Positions 1-9,375 of a stretch of 30,283 nt of DNA are shown one piece after another. The notes under the pieces are model-generated. The model did no database searches, was not told the origin of the DNA, and was given only the letters and a program-made list of their open reading frames with translations. Every line of letters begins with the position of its first letter. The first letter of the stretch is position 1. The stretch spans positions 1-30,283 of the forward strand of contig JAUCBJ010004279.1 in NCBI GenBank assembly GCA_032718475.1. The letters are read 5' to 3'. Origin of the DNA: Nemertoderma westbladi (Eukaryota; Xenacoelomorpha; Nemertodermatida; Nemertodermatidae). Both the position numbers and the translations under genes were made by a program.

Positions 1-1
1 T

Positions 2-489
2 GATAAATATCAATCATGCTCCTCGGATTATGCAGTATATACAATGGACATGCAAATGATGGTTATGATGGTGATGGTAATAGCAAGTGATGCCCAAGGA
101 CATGAAGGAGTTGATAATCCTGATTCAATTGAAACTAATATTCCACTACTGGTAAGTGATGATATAAGAGTGACTGAAACAGAGACAGCCGATCAAGCAA
201 GTGGAGAGGTCCCACATGAGGAGATAATTACATAACCAGACAAGAAAAGACTACATACATCGACTCAATTTATTTTTATTTAAATTATTCATTAACAGCT
301 CAAATTATGATTTTATAAGCTGAAAGCAAAGATTAACTTCAGATTTTGAGAAGGAATAGTAAACGTAGGCCTATCATCACAATGAAGGATCTTGATTTTG
401 ATATGGATTCGCATATTCCGAAGGGAAGTGTTGTTCGTGAACTTTTAGCTGAACTATGCTCAACTGAAACTAGTGAAAATTTATACACC
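2..489 (+). pseudogene. 5' exons of a decayed uncharacterised gene (partial)
   Basis: The frame is open from the left edge and ends at a strong donor (CTG|GTAAGT, intron from 152), in phase 0. It encodes a Met-rich then acidic, hydrophilic stretch with no domain I recognise. A phase-0 acceptor (cttcag, exon from 343) leads into a basic segment and then residues such as DLDFDMDSHIPKGSVVRELL. This second exon should end near 489 to join the phase-0 exon at 540, but I find no GT at a codon boundary there. The best fit is ACC|ATGAAT, possibly a mutated donor. The first intron would be 191 bp and the second about 50 bp. The matching phases argue for one gene continuing to about 2220. The left end lies outside the window. 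Exon structure is inferred from splice motifs and frame only. Confidence 0.4.
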
Positions 490-539
490 ATGAATAAAAT
501 TTTCATGTTTGCATATATAATAATAAAATTCTTCTGTAG

Positions 540-1533
540 GTCGAAAATCCCAAATGCTATGTTGGACACTTACATATTAGGGAGTCTATGGTAATGAATT
601 CTATAGATTCGTCAAAGTTTGGTGACATGGTTAGAGCTGCCACTTCGCCTGCAGCATCTTACCCCTCTCAACTGACAATCATACAGGCATTTTCTGTAGA
701 TTTCCCTGAAGTGTTGCCATCTAAAGATATCTGTATTCTGATAGATAACTTTCAATTTGTAGCCCCCGCCTTTTCGTTTGTACCAATAAGCAAGGTTTGC
801 TCAGTCGCATACCTTGTCAGGATTAATTAATTGAAAGGCACCCATTTCAGTTCATTGACCTAATTGGATTGGATGTAGCCGAGCGAGTGGAGGTCTTTAT
901 TGAAATCCATAATATTAAATTCCGCGAAAATGAGAAATATGTTTATCAGCCAGGGAATTGAAAATTAATGTTGGTTCATAATCTATTATCTTCCTTTTGT
1001 GACGAAACATATACCATATTACATAAAACTGAAGCTATGCCCGTAGAATGCTTTGATTTAGACATTTACTCACCTCTTCCTGATGATCCAGGGAGCTATG
1101 AGGCTGTTAGAACAACCATTGAAAAGATTTTCAATATTTCGCAAATGGGCAAAGGTCGAGAGTCTCTTGGAATGGTCATGGATGGTGCTCCACTATCTCT
1201 ATTACACGATTTAATAGAAAAAGAGCACCCAGAATGGGCATCCAAACTACTGCTAAAGCCAAGCCGGGGGCATGTGGAACATACAATGCTAAAGACTGTT
1301 ACCAAATTTGTGTGGGATATTATTTTTAAAGAATTTGCCATTTTATCGGGTTTCACTACTGACAAAACCATCCAACATTTAAAAAAACAATCTGACCATC
1401 ATAAATCGTTTGAAAGTTTAGAGATTGTACTACATACATTATCTAGGGAGCTTCTAATGTACTTCACCTCCTCTACAGATAATTATTCAATTGAGAACCT
1501 GGATCAATTTGTATTGAACTGTCGTAATTCCAG
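540..1533 (+). pseudogene. Central exons of an uncharacterised invertebrate protein family, in-frame TGA
   Basis: There are two exons. Exon 540-794 (acceptor ttctgtag, donor AAG|GTTTGC) is followed by a 56-bp intron ending ccatttcag, then exon 851-1533 in the same phase. A TGA at 959-961 interrupts the second exon, but the frame on both sides looks coding. Notable segments are SPLPDDPGSYEAV (around 1071), GMVMDGAPLSLLHDLIEKEHP (around 1170) and GHVEHTMLKTVTKFVWDI (around 1270). From memory, the pattern of a G-H-(I/V)-E motif, a hydrophobic Lys-rich helix and then SDHHKS resembles large uncharacterised proteins multiplied in cnidarian and other invertebrate genomes, perhaps the DUF6589 group. 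I cannot confirm that. No catalytic motif is evident. The TGA and a doubtful upstream donor suggest a pseudogene or a recently broken copy. Confidence 0.5.
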
Positions 1534-1595
1534 GTAGGAACAAGTATTTCACTTTGTTTTCACCAGCTTGCTAGACATTAAACTTCTTTGTGTAG

Positions 1596-2220
1596 ATGTT
1601 ACGAAGAATGATTCCAGTCTTATAATCACCGTGTTGATCAAAGCATCAAATAACAAGGAATGGATTATGTCCTTGAGGAACTCCATCAACTGATAAAGGC
1701 TCTTGTCCATTCGGGAATGCCTACAACGATGGATAAGTTGAGCCAGCTCTACGGTTCCCTAATGCCACTACATGAACTGAGGAAATCATTATTCCAGGTA
1801 TTGCCTATTCAAGATCCAAAGGATACTTATCAAACATTGGAACGATATAGTACAAAGTATTTAAAAATCATGACTGAATTGCCTGAGGGAACATCTACGA
1901 GAATTGGGAGTTTTAATCCAGTCAACCACTCTCCTTCAGGACTATCTGGTCAGTTATCCAGGCAGTTCCCTAATTGGTACAACACTGGCAGCTCCAAACT
2001 GAAGGAGAGTGTGATCCACTTACTGAATGCAGGGCCAACAATAACAACAATTGAGCGGTACAACGTTCTCCCTGTTACAATGTACGAAGAGGAAGTAAGG
2101 AAACACATTTCCAACTGGACCAAACGGGAAATAGTGACCAAAATTAATGAGTTAATAGACGAGCTTGATGTACCATTCAAATATATTTGTTCTAAAGTGA
2201 TGCAACGAGACCTAAAGTAG
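1596..2220 (+). pseudogene. 3' exon of the same uncharacterised gene
   Basis: An open frame runs from ATG 1660 to TAG 2218-2220 (186 codons). It is mostly helical and polar, with segments such as LEELHQLIKALVHSG and REIVTKINELIDELDV, and no recognised domain. A candidate intron from 1534 (CAG|GTAGGA) to 1595 (tttgtgtag) has a good acceptor, but it does not deliver this frame: the first part of the exon reads best in another frame (VTKNDSSLIITVLIKA) and ends at TGA 1693. Either a frameshift lies between about 1640 and 1700, or the splice sites are different (for example GTAATT at 1521 to an acceptor at 1657, which lacks a pyrimidine tract). I infer that this is the C-terminal part of the gene to the left. 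No AATAAA follows closely; ATTAAA occurs near 2229 and 2259. Confidence 0.4.
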
Positions 2221-2344
2221 TCGGACTGTATTAAAATCCTCAAGGAGTTATTATAATTATTAAAGATAATTATATAACGAAACTAAAAATATATACTGCG
2301 CAAACAAAAATTGCAACAATTAATTATGAAGTAATTATGAAGAT

Positions 2345-2430
2345 AAAGATAAAATGCACTACACAACAGTGTAAATATAAAAGGCACTACGTTACAGTGT
2401 AAAGATAAAAGGTGCTACATTGTAAGAGGA
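2345..2430 (+). repeat. Three imperfect copies of a ~29-bp tandem unit
   Basis: Units of the form GCACTAC...CAGTGTAAATATAAAAG recur at about 2355, 2384 and 2412, roughly 29 bp apart, with the third copy shortened. The unit contains the short inverted pair CACTA / CAGTG. No coding frame is present. It lies just downstream of the decayed gene at 1-2220. Confidence 0.6.
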
Positions 2431-3310
2431 AAGTAGTACAAGTAATGTAGGCTATTATTAGACTAATTATTATTATTACACAAAAGTATTATATATCATA
2501 TATTGCACAAGCGAAAGGCTAAATATATATAGAATTCATAATTCAAATTTAAGCACAGCATGTTAAGAAAGCAGTTTTGAAAGTTTAGAAAGGGTTAGAG
2601 AGTTTTAAAGAAATATATTCATTATAATATATTAATTGCGTTTATTGTTTGTTATTTCTCCCTTCGCGAATTTGCCGAATAACTTGCAGCTGTTTGTGTC
2701 TAGCTGCATATTAACATCTCGGGACCTTTGGTTAATAGCTGCTTTGAGGCTTCTTTGGGGACTGCCGGGCCGGCTAGCTATCTCAATATATTGATCTAAT
2801 GGACATGCTTAATATATCAATATATTGAGAGAGCAGACATGCTCACAGACATGTACGACATCTGCTATTTTGAATTCAAGTCATCATTATTGAGTACCTA
2901 TCCAAAACAACGCACCATTTGGCTGCCACCTCTTCCAATTAAGCCTGCCTGAGTGGTTATGTCAGCTTTCTAATAACGAATTGTGTGCTTTGAGAATCCA
3001 TAATTATGCCTCATTACAAGCCACATCACTTGTGCTCCAATCCACTTAAATGCTTGGCCATTGCTCAATTAAAAATTCATTCAAAGCTTTGGAATGAAGT
3101 TTGATTATGAGGTATCGCTCCCAGTAGCTGTAAAGAACTCCCCAGTATTGCTGGGTCCTATTGGAAATGGCAAGATGATACAAATTGAAAAATCCCCTAG
3201 TGCATTTAGAAATACTAAAAACCATGTCTCCTAGCAGGAAGAATGTAGCAGCGACTGTGACTTTCAGCTGATAGTCTGTATAAAGCTGAATATGAAATGA
3301 ACTACAGGAT
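2431..3310. other. Noncoding AT-rich DNA, no gene seen
   Basis: There is no convincing coding frame on either strand. A 90-codon minus-strand open frame at 3046-3318 shows no domain. The only structured item is the inverted repeat at 2781-2830. Confidence 0.5.
2781..2830. repeat. Perfect 15-bp inverted repeat with 20-nt loop
   Basis: TCTCAATATATTGAT at 2781-2795 is exactly complementary in reverse to 2816-2830. Each arm also contains the self-complementary core TCAATATATTGA, so either a 15-bp stem or two small cruciforms could form. Nearby GACATGCT words recur at about 2802 and 2836. It may be the centre or end of a small non-autonomous transposon; no target duplications were found by eye. 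Confidence 0.75.
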
Positions 3311-3370
3311 CCAATCAATCAATATGAACCTTTATTTGTCTTCATTATTGTCATATGTATCATTATTGTC
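3311..3370 (-). repeat. Probable retroposon 3' tail (minus strand)
   Basis: Read on the minus strand, this ends with CAAATAAAGGTTCATATTGA followed by a short (ATTG)n run. That is an AATAAA-type signal followed by a simple-repeat tail, as at LINE or SINE 3' ends. The body would lie at higher coordinates (about 3371-3700), where only AT-rich sequence without a recognisable RT frame is seen. The family is not identified. Confidence 0.35.
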
Positions 3371-3731
3371 TTTGGCTTTCCTCACATTGTTTTGAACAAG
3401 GCCAAAAATACTAAATATACCAAATGTCTTCATTTTAAAAATATTTTTATTTCATATTATAGATTACAAATTAACATTTGGAAAAACCAATACATTTTTT
3501 ATTCAGCTTCTCAATTCAAAAGTAAAATTATTAAATACAATAATTTAATAATTAATAATACGCATAATAAACAATTCAAATTTACTTCATAATTTCAAAC
3601 ATGTATTTAAAGAATCAGTTCTTAAATCGCTACTTGTTAAAGATATAAAGACATTTAACTTGGAAAGGGGAAGATAAGAGTAAGTGAAGTTGAAATAAGT
3701 TTAATTTGGTACACAACAATCTCTCCAATTC
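3371..3731. other. AT-rich DNA downstream of the receptor gene
   Basis: Very AT-rich and without a credible coding frame. It includes the 3' flank, and probably the 3' UTR, of the minus-strand receptor gene that stops at 3732. On the minus strand I see no single clear polyadenylation site, because A/T runs are everywhere. Confidence 0.4.
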
Positions 3732-4308
3732 CTACTTGCTCTCACTGTTATACTGTACCCAAAACGCGATCTCAAAAACCAGATAAATTGCCGGCAATAT
3801 GATCCGACAGATTCTGTTACAAGCCTGATATTGATGGGAAAATACAGTGTATTTATTAACTCTCATCATGTCACATATGCCCATAAAAAATAATGCCAAG
3901 GCAACCATACAAATGCAACATATATTATAAATTTCAGCATAAGACCATTCTGAAGCATCACCAGTAATTGTTATGACAGAAACAAGGAGATTACAAACCC
4001 CCAGCATTGATATCATGCAAATAGCTGCTCTTGCTGGAACTGATAATGGATCAATGAAGAAGGTCACCCAGCTCAGCATCACAAGAACCGCTGGCATTAA
4101 ATAGGTAATGAGCATCTTTGTATGAGATTGGCGGTGTAGCACAATAGTTATATTTAATTCTCGATTCCCATCAATTATAGTATTTGGATATAGAATATCT
4201 TCATATTTGTAACCTTGTAGAATAAATTCATTCAGATCGCCTTCCACTGGTAATAATCGTAAATATATTGGGGAATATGAGAAAGTGTAGATGGAATAGA
4301 AATGCAAC
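3732..4308 (-). CDS. Cys-loop ligand-gated ion channel subunit, exon 2 (C-terminal half)
   Basis: This exon supplies residues 156-347 of a 347-residue subunit: the rest of the ligand-binding domain and all four membrane segments. It starts after a clean acceptor (ttttgcag|G at 4308) and ends at TAG 3732-3734. Joined in phase to exon 1, the second Cys of the Cys-loop is followed by T-L-H-F-x-S, as is usual in the family. M1 lies at about 221-241 with the invariant Pro. The M1-M2 linker carries V-P-A-R (0' Arg), the pattern of anion-selective members, and M2 keeps Leu at 9'. M3 is at about 281-303 and M4 at about 324-342. The M3-M4 loop is only about 20 residues, against 70-200 or more in most animal subunits. 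Loop C has no vicinal Cys pair. It should sit in the plasma membrane as part of a pentamer. The ligand is unknown; chloride conduction is inferred from the P-A-R motif. Confidence 0.88.
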
Positions 4309-4762
4309 CTGCAAAATAATGAATTTTTAGATTACATATATCATTATAAGGAGTATTATTATTATCTATGGTCTTGGGAAGATGGAGAAATATTTAAGAA
4401 TATAATAAATATATAAAAAAAATTATAAAAAAATTACCTTGGTATTTTATAAAGTATGCTTGATATTGATTGACACAGTCTGTCTGATCTTGTCCGAGTC
4501 CTGATATGTAAGATTCAAAGGTTGCATACCTTCATGGATCTCACCATCGCCCTCTAATAATAAACAACTACTTTTCCATTACTACTACTGCTGTCTTTCC
4601 GGACGAATTCCGGTAATGAATTATCGCTATATCTGTATGTATATCCTAGAGCAAAAACCAAAGGCCATGGTTTTTTGTTAGATCACACAATCATTATTTC
4701 ATCACATCTCCCCCAGTTTGTATAAAAATTAATTATAAAACAGTTCAGTTTTCTGTCACTAT

Positions 4763-4920
4763 GAGTTACAAATCATGAACAAAAAACGTCTCAAAAAAGT
4801 GCCAAAAGTAGGGTTAAAATATGGTGCTATAACTCGAAAACTTCCCAATATTTTTGAAAACCGTTTTCACTATTACGAAAACAATATATTTTTAGGAAAA
4901 GTCATAAAATTTCAGATTCC
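4763..4920 (+). repeat. Dispersed repeat X, copy A
   Basis: This stretch matches 12317-12490 in the same orientation over about 150 bp. Both contain GTTACAAATCA, AAAGTGCCA, TAGGGTTAAAA, CTCGAAAACTTCCCAATATT, AACCGTTTTCA and TTTTTAGGAAA in that order. There is no coding potential. It is probably part of a non-autonomous interspersed element; its ends are not defined. Confidence 0.75.
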
Positions 4921-4958
4921 ACACAGCGTTTGTTTTGGAGTTGTAACGAAAAAACCAC

Positions 4959-4975
4959 GGGGGGGGGGGGGGGGG
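4959..4975. repeat. Run of 17 G
   Basis: An uninterrupted run of 17 G follows dispersed repeat X and precedes a G-rich stretch and the words ATTGACCCCCTCTGG. A related ATTGACCCCC word occurs at the right end of the foldback-like element near 11490. It is likely length-variable. Confidence 0.9.
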
Positions 4976-5185
4976 AGGGTCGTCATATTGACCCCCTCTG
5001 GGTTTAATAGGGTTAATATTGTCTGATTCTTTCTCTTTGTCTTCTATGGGCCATATATCTCTCAGTTTGTCACTCAGGGTTTATTTTCTTCGGACAGCAT
5101 TGTAAAACGTTCTGTATTAGGGTTGCCATGTTGTTAGGAGTAAGGTTTTTGGAGAGAGGGAGGGAAACTGGACGTAAATCCCATA

Positions 5186-5274
5186 TTGGTGAATTAATAT
5201 CCCACCTCATTGTTAAATTCTCAATTTAGGGAAAGGAGCAGGTTACAATGGCATTTTATTTTAACCAAAATAAA
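5186..5274 (+). repeat. Dispersed repeat Y, copy A
   Basis: This matches 11112-11201 in the same orientation. Both begin TTGGTGAATTAAT and share AGGGAAAGG, CAGGTTACA, TGGCAT and TTATTT in order. Copy B lies inside the spacer of the foldback-like element, whereas this copy has no 22-bp arrays around it. Function unknown. Confidence 0.7.
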
Positions 5275-5339
5275 CACAACTAAACAGGTTACAGTTTTAT
5301 TTTTGAGAGTATTCAGCTGTTATTTGCATCCAATTTCCC

Positions 5340-5779
5340 CTGGAGAGGGATTAATTTTTATTGCGTCCAGTTTCTTCCCCATTTCGGATTTTGATGTCCT
5401 TTAGTGGTGGTAACAATCCTTGTAACATTGATGCCATTTGTTAGAGTTAATCCACTTTGGATTAAAGCATAGACGTTTACTGTGGTTGATATGTTGTTGA
5501 GTCTAGAAACAAAGGAAACTGGAGATGATTGCTGGGACAGTTTCCCATTGGTAGGAAATGGCAAAAGGAATAATTGGATAAGGGAGAGCAGTTCATTTGA
5601 ACAATTAGACCAATATTTCCAACATCACATTGTTTATTTCAGAAACACCAGTCCAATTGGGAGTGGGAGTGCGATTACCTCTTTTAAAAGTAAATCCACC
5701 ATCATTAAAATATCCTGTCAATGGATTTTGTAGGTAGTTGATAGGTAAAATGTTAGGTTCCTGAAGACAGGATATTAGG
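5340..5779 (-). pseudogene. Possible decayed coding fragment, unidentified
   Basis: On the minus strand from 5778 a 53-codon open stretch reads as ordinary protein (segments such as GYFNDGGFTFKRGN and TPTPNWTGVSEINN). After a frame change, another open stretch (5564-5358) follows, with segments such as PFPTNGKLSQQSSPVSFVS. Composition is balanced in Gly, Asn, Thr and Pro, unlike random translation of the AT-rich surroundings. I do not recognise a domain. It lies in the receptor intron in the receptor's orientation, but it is not needed for the receptor fold. It may be an old transposon-borne gene, or chance. Confidence 0.25.
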
Positions 5780-5989
5780 TTTTTACTATTTGTATTAATA
5801 TGGGGTTATTTATTAGCACAATGTTCACCCAAATCCATGGGCAGTAATTCCGTAAGGACCCCCCTTTTGACAAACATGTACAAACTACGCCAATATTATC
5901 TGACAATTCAGATGACATAAATGAAGTGGAATAACGCGAGGAGCCACATAAAACATTACAATGATCTCAAGGACCTCCCGCCCAATGAC

Positions 5990-6560
5990 CCAAACAGCAG
6001 AAGAAATTGAATAATTACAATATCAGAAACATGGCTTAAGCGCAATATATCTTCAAAATCAATAAACCCACCAGGATACAAAATTATCAGATTAGACCAC
6101 AAAAAGAATATTGGAGGAGGGGTTATTACATACCATGATTTATGATCTATGATTACATACCATCTGATATAAATTTTGAAATAAGAAACGATAATAATTG
6201 CAACACAAGGGCAAACAAACAATTTGAGTCCCTATGTATCGAGTTATCTAATTGGACTGTTCTACATACCTCCTAAGGCAAGCCAATTTTGGGTCATTCT
6301 ATCCGAGGAACTGGAAAATGCAACAAATACATCCACTAACATTCTCTTGAAGGGCGATTTCAATATTGATTATTCAGTGACAAAAAGTCTCATAAAAATA
6401 AAACCACAACATTTTACAAAAATGCACAATTTCAGGATCTGCTAGCAACATATAATTTACTTACATTAAAAATAGAATATCTCACCAGATAAAAAATTAT
6501 ATAAAGAATGTAACACATTCCCATCCGTATACACTGATCACGAATTCATAGTGTTAACTA
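5990..6560 (+). pseudogene. LINE endonuclease (apurinic-type EEP) domain, degenerate
   Basis: Conserved endonuclease words appear in order across several frames: ITISETWLK at about 6015, PPGYKIIRLDHKKNIGGGV at about 6067, FESLCIEL at about 6223, YIPPKASQFW at about 6268, ILLKGDFNID at about 6342 and VYTDHEFIVL near 6530. These match the S-E-T-W, R-x-D-x-x-x-x-G-G-G-V, P-P-K and G-D-F-N-I-D blocks of the exonuclease-endonuclease-phosphatase domain that nicks target DNA in CR1/L2/jockey-type LINEs, with the final H near 6540. Several internal stops exclude function. Confidence 0.7.
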
Positions 6561-6864
6561 CACATCACAAAAATAACAAAAATGGTTCAAAAACACTACC
6601 GCTTTCACCCACCTCAATATCCTACCAAGAATATTAAAAACCTAAATGAAGCGATGAAATAAGGAACTACATATCAATGAAGCGAGAAAAATCAACAGGG
6701 CCGACTTATGCAATACAAATGATGTCAAGGAAGCATATAACATTTTTGATTATAATGTAGAAACATTATTCAACAAACACATTACAATAATAATGTAAAA
6801 GCATAAAAACTCAAAAACTAAAGAAAAAACAATAGCATCTTGGTGGACTGGACCCCAGAACTCT

Positions 6865-7430
6865 CAGATATTAACAATTATAACCTTTTATTGCATAATA
6901 AAATAATTATACAATCAACAAAAATAAAATATTTAGGCATAACATAACTATAGACAATAAACTGTCATGAAAAACTAAAATACACGAAACAGCACATAAA
7001 ATGTCAGCTGCTACATCAGTAATCCTAGAAAAAAAAGGACCACCAAATTAATGCTGAATAAAACCATAGTGCTACCCTAACACATTTACTGTAGTTCACT
7101 ATTTACATCATTCCACGATGTGCATGGGTACAAAAAATACCATTTAAATTGGAAAAAATCTAAAACTACGCATTACGACGACTGATATTTAACAAAACGA
7201 TAAGAGAAATAACAGGAACACAACTTTGATAAAATTATATATATATATAAAATATTTTATTATATATTATATATTATAAAATCATAAACAAACACACCAA
7301 AAAATCAAAATCTCAAAACTTAAAAAATGGAATCACAAAAACAAATTATTCCATGACAACTTATTTCAAAATAACTTTATATCCACTAATAATGACAGAT
7401 CAGCCATTACAGGACAATTCACCATAAGTT
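6865..7430 (+). pseudogene. LINE region C-terminal to the RT core, degenerate
   Basis: After the endonuclease linker the sequence jumps to the word KYLGIT at about 6930, followed by DNKLS and HETAHKMSAATSVI near 6954-7020. This is the usual block after the RT palm in LINEs (K-Y-L-G-I-x-I-D-x-x-L-S-W). Further weak similarity continues to the CVCGLP word at about 7455. No F/Y-x-D-D box is present, so the RT core has been lost. Stops occur throughout. Confidence 0.55.
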
Positions 7431-7620
7431 AAATGCTCCAGTATGAAATGTGTGTGTGTGGACTGCCTTGCAATTATATGATTGAAATGAAATTTTTCTC
7501 GCTAATTTAATGTTATTTGTATGTGTAGAATAGATTTTGGACGTGAGTGAGTGAGTAGACTTCCCCTTAAATAATATGATCCGAATATTTTATTTTTTAA
7601 ATAAATAATTTAATAAATGA

Positions 7621-7848
7621 CTAGGCCGGGTCTTAACAATTGCTCCACCTATATAATGTAAATGTTATTTATATTGTAATATATTATTTACAGTAGATAT
7701 GCCAGTAAATTCACGAATTAATTAAACCAATTTTGCCCATCAACTTTGGCCTCTTATATTATCAGTTATGTTATTTTCAGTTATGCACAGTGCATGTACA
7801 TGTTAACTGCCTTGAATCTGCATGCTGATTCAAGTTGTTTATATGTAA
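7621..7848. other. AT-rich gap between two LINEs
   Basis: Short AT-rich intron sequence between the tail of the old LINE and the 5' truncation point of the younger one. It has no coding frame. GCACAGTGC and TGTACATGT palindromic words lie near 7783-7802. Confidence 0.4.
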
Positions 7849-9375
7849 GACTCACGACTGTGTCTTCGATTGTGTAAGTGGGCCAGACCCGATGCGGAGC
7901 TAGCTGGTGCTCAGCCACAGAGGTCGTGTAACGAACATATCCTTACATTAAACCTACTTATAGACTATGCAAGGAAAAATAAGCAAAAGTTGTTCCTCAT
8001 ATTTGTAGACTTTTCAACCGCTTACGATAAAGTTAATCGCTTGAAGCTCTTCGAGCTATTGAAGTCGATGGGTTGTGGAGGCATCATGCTCCGGGCTCTT
8101 ATAGCACTCTATGGCTGCACTAAATGCATAATTGGGAATAGTTGCGTATTTGTAACCTCCCGCGGTGTCCTCCAGGGGGCGCCTGGAAGTTGTCCCTTAT
8201 TCACCCTCTACATAAATCCCTTATTACGCCGCCTAAAGCTGTGCCTTGATGACAGCTTCCTGAAGACCCTTCACGCTTTGCTTCTAATGGATGATTTAGT
8301 AATACTCGCACCCTCTCGGAACCACTGCTACGAGAAACTAGAAATCCTAAATGATTTTTGCATCGATTTTGATATGAAAATCAATGAAAAAAAAACGAAA
8401 TTTATAGTTATTTACGGCAACACACCCGACAAATCCGATTTTATACTCCGCACGACCGACGCTAGACTATTTGTCAAAAACTGTGAGAGTTACGTTTACC
8501 TCGGATACCCCGTATGCCAATCCGGCGGGGTGAACAATTGTGTCAAACAGCACGCGAAAGATAAGGAGAAACAAGTAGCCAAATTTCATGCATTCTTAGG
8601 AAAGCACACAGACAGCCCGATACAACTTAAGATGAAAGTCTTCCACGCTGCTGTTTTATCATCCATAATGTACAGTTGTGAGACTTGAATCGGTGCCAAT
8701 ATCACCCCCATCGCAAAACAGTATTTCTGTCTACTGAAGTCAGCCATCGGAGTCAGACAGCAGACATGTCACGACATCCTGCTTATTGAAACCGGCCTCT
8801 CATCTCCCGAAGATTTAGTCGCGAGCAAACAACAGAAGTTCCTTCGCTCTATAATGGCTCAACCCGATATCCACGCACCTCTAGTCCTCGCTATCAACCT
8901 GGCAAGAGATTCTGGAACCCCAATGGGGCGCGAGCTAGTCAAATTATTAAATCACACCCTGACAACAGACCGGAACAGACTCCTCTCAAAGGTGATTTCC
9001 AACACCGAATCCACACGAAGGCAGGTCTACAAGGAGATCAACCCCAGCCTGAATACATCAAATATATACTCAGCTAATTATGCCACGATTCATAAGGAGC
9101 ACCAAAGGAAAGCGTGGACTCGCTTCCGTCTCATGGCCACTCACCTAGCTGTTGAGACCGGAAGATGGTCGAGAATTCCTCCCGAACGTCGTATTTGTAA
9201 GTGCGGCGTGGTACAAACCGAAGCCCATGTAGTGACAACATGTCACTTGATTACCCCGTTACGAAACTCATACCCTCACCTAGATTACACTTCATTAGGC
9301 AGTTTCTTCGAATCGAATGACCGCGAATCTTCATTGGCCTTCTGCTACGAAGCCCTTCATGAACTAGAGCCTTAG
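7849..9375 (+). pseudogene. LINE reverse transcriptase, C-terminal ~505 codons, single TGA
   Basis: One frame is open from 7849 to TAG 9373-9375 except for TGA 8686-8688. RT blocks are visible: RSCNEHILTLNLLIDYA (finger region, about 7921), FVDFSTAYDKV with the first catalytic Asp at about 8008, GVLQGAPGSCPLF at about 8164, the catalytic box as L-M-D-D at 8284-8295 instead of the usual F/Y-A-D-D, and YVYLGYPV at about 8493. The C-terminus has a Cys-His cluster (CKCG...H...C, about 9195-9245) like that after the RT in many LINEs. The enzyme would copy element RNA at a nicked target. Lacking its N-terminal half, it cannot act alone. The TGA sits where a Trp would fit a C-E-T-W-x-G type sequence. 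Confidence 0.8.

Larger units (their letters stand above)
5880..7620 (+). mobile_element. Old LINE (non-LTR retrotransposon) with internal deletion
   Basis: Remains of both LINE enzymatic regions are present in forward orientation: endonuclease words at 5990-6560 and the region C-terminal to the RT at about 6890-7430. The catalytic RT core is absent, so a deletion of about 1 kb must lie near 6865. A degenerate A/T-rich tail (TTTTTAAATAAATAATTTAA at about 7595) marks the likely 3' end. Many stops and frameshifts show old age. It is antisense to the receptor gene. Confidence 0.6.

Noticed and set aside
339-569. Minus-strand 76-codon frame
   Set aside because: It is antisense to the exon and intron of the plus-strand gene whose splice phases agree.
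4775-5026. Plus-strand 83-codon open frame containing a poly-Gly stretch
   Set aside because: It lies over dispersed repeat X and the 17-G run, and the same repeat at 12317 is not open.
5956-6222. Minus-strand 88-codon open frame
   Set aside because: It is a shadow of the LINE endonuclease region on the plus strand, which shows ordered motifs.
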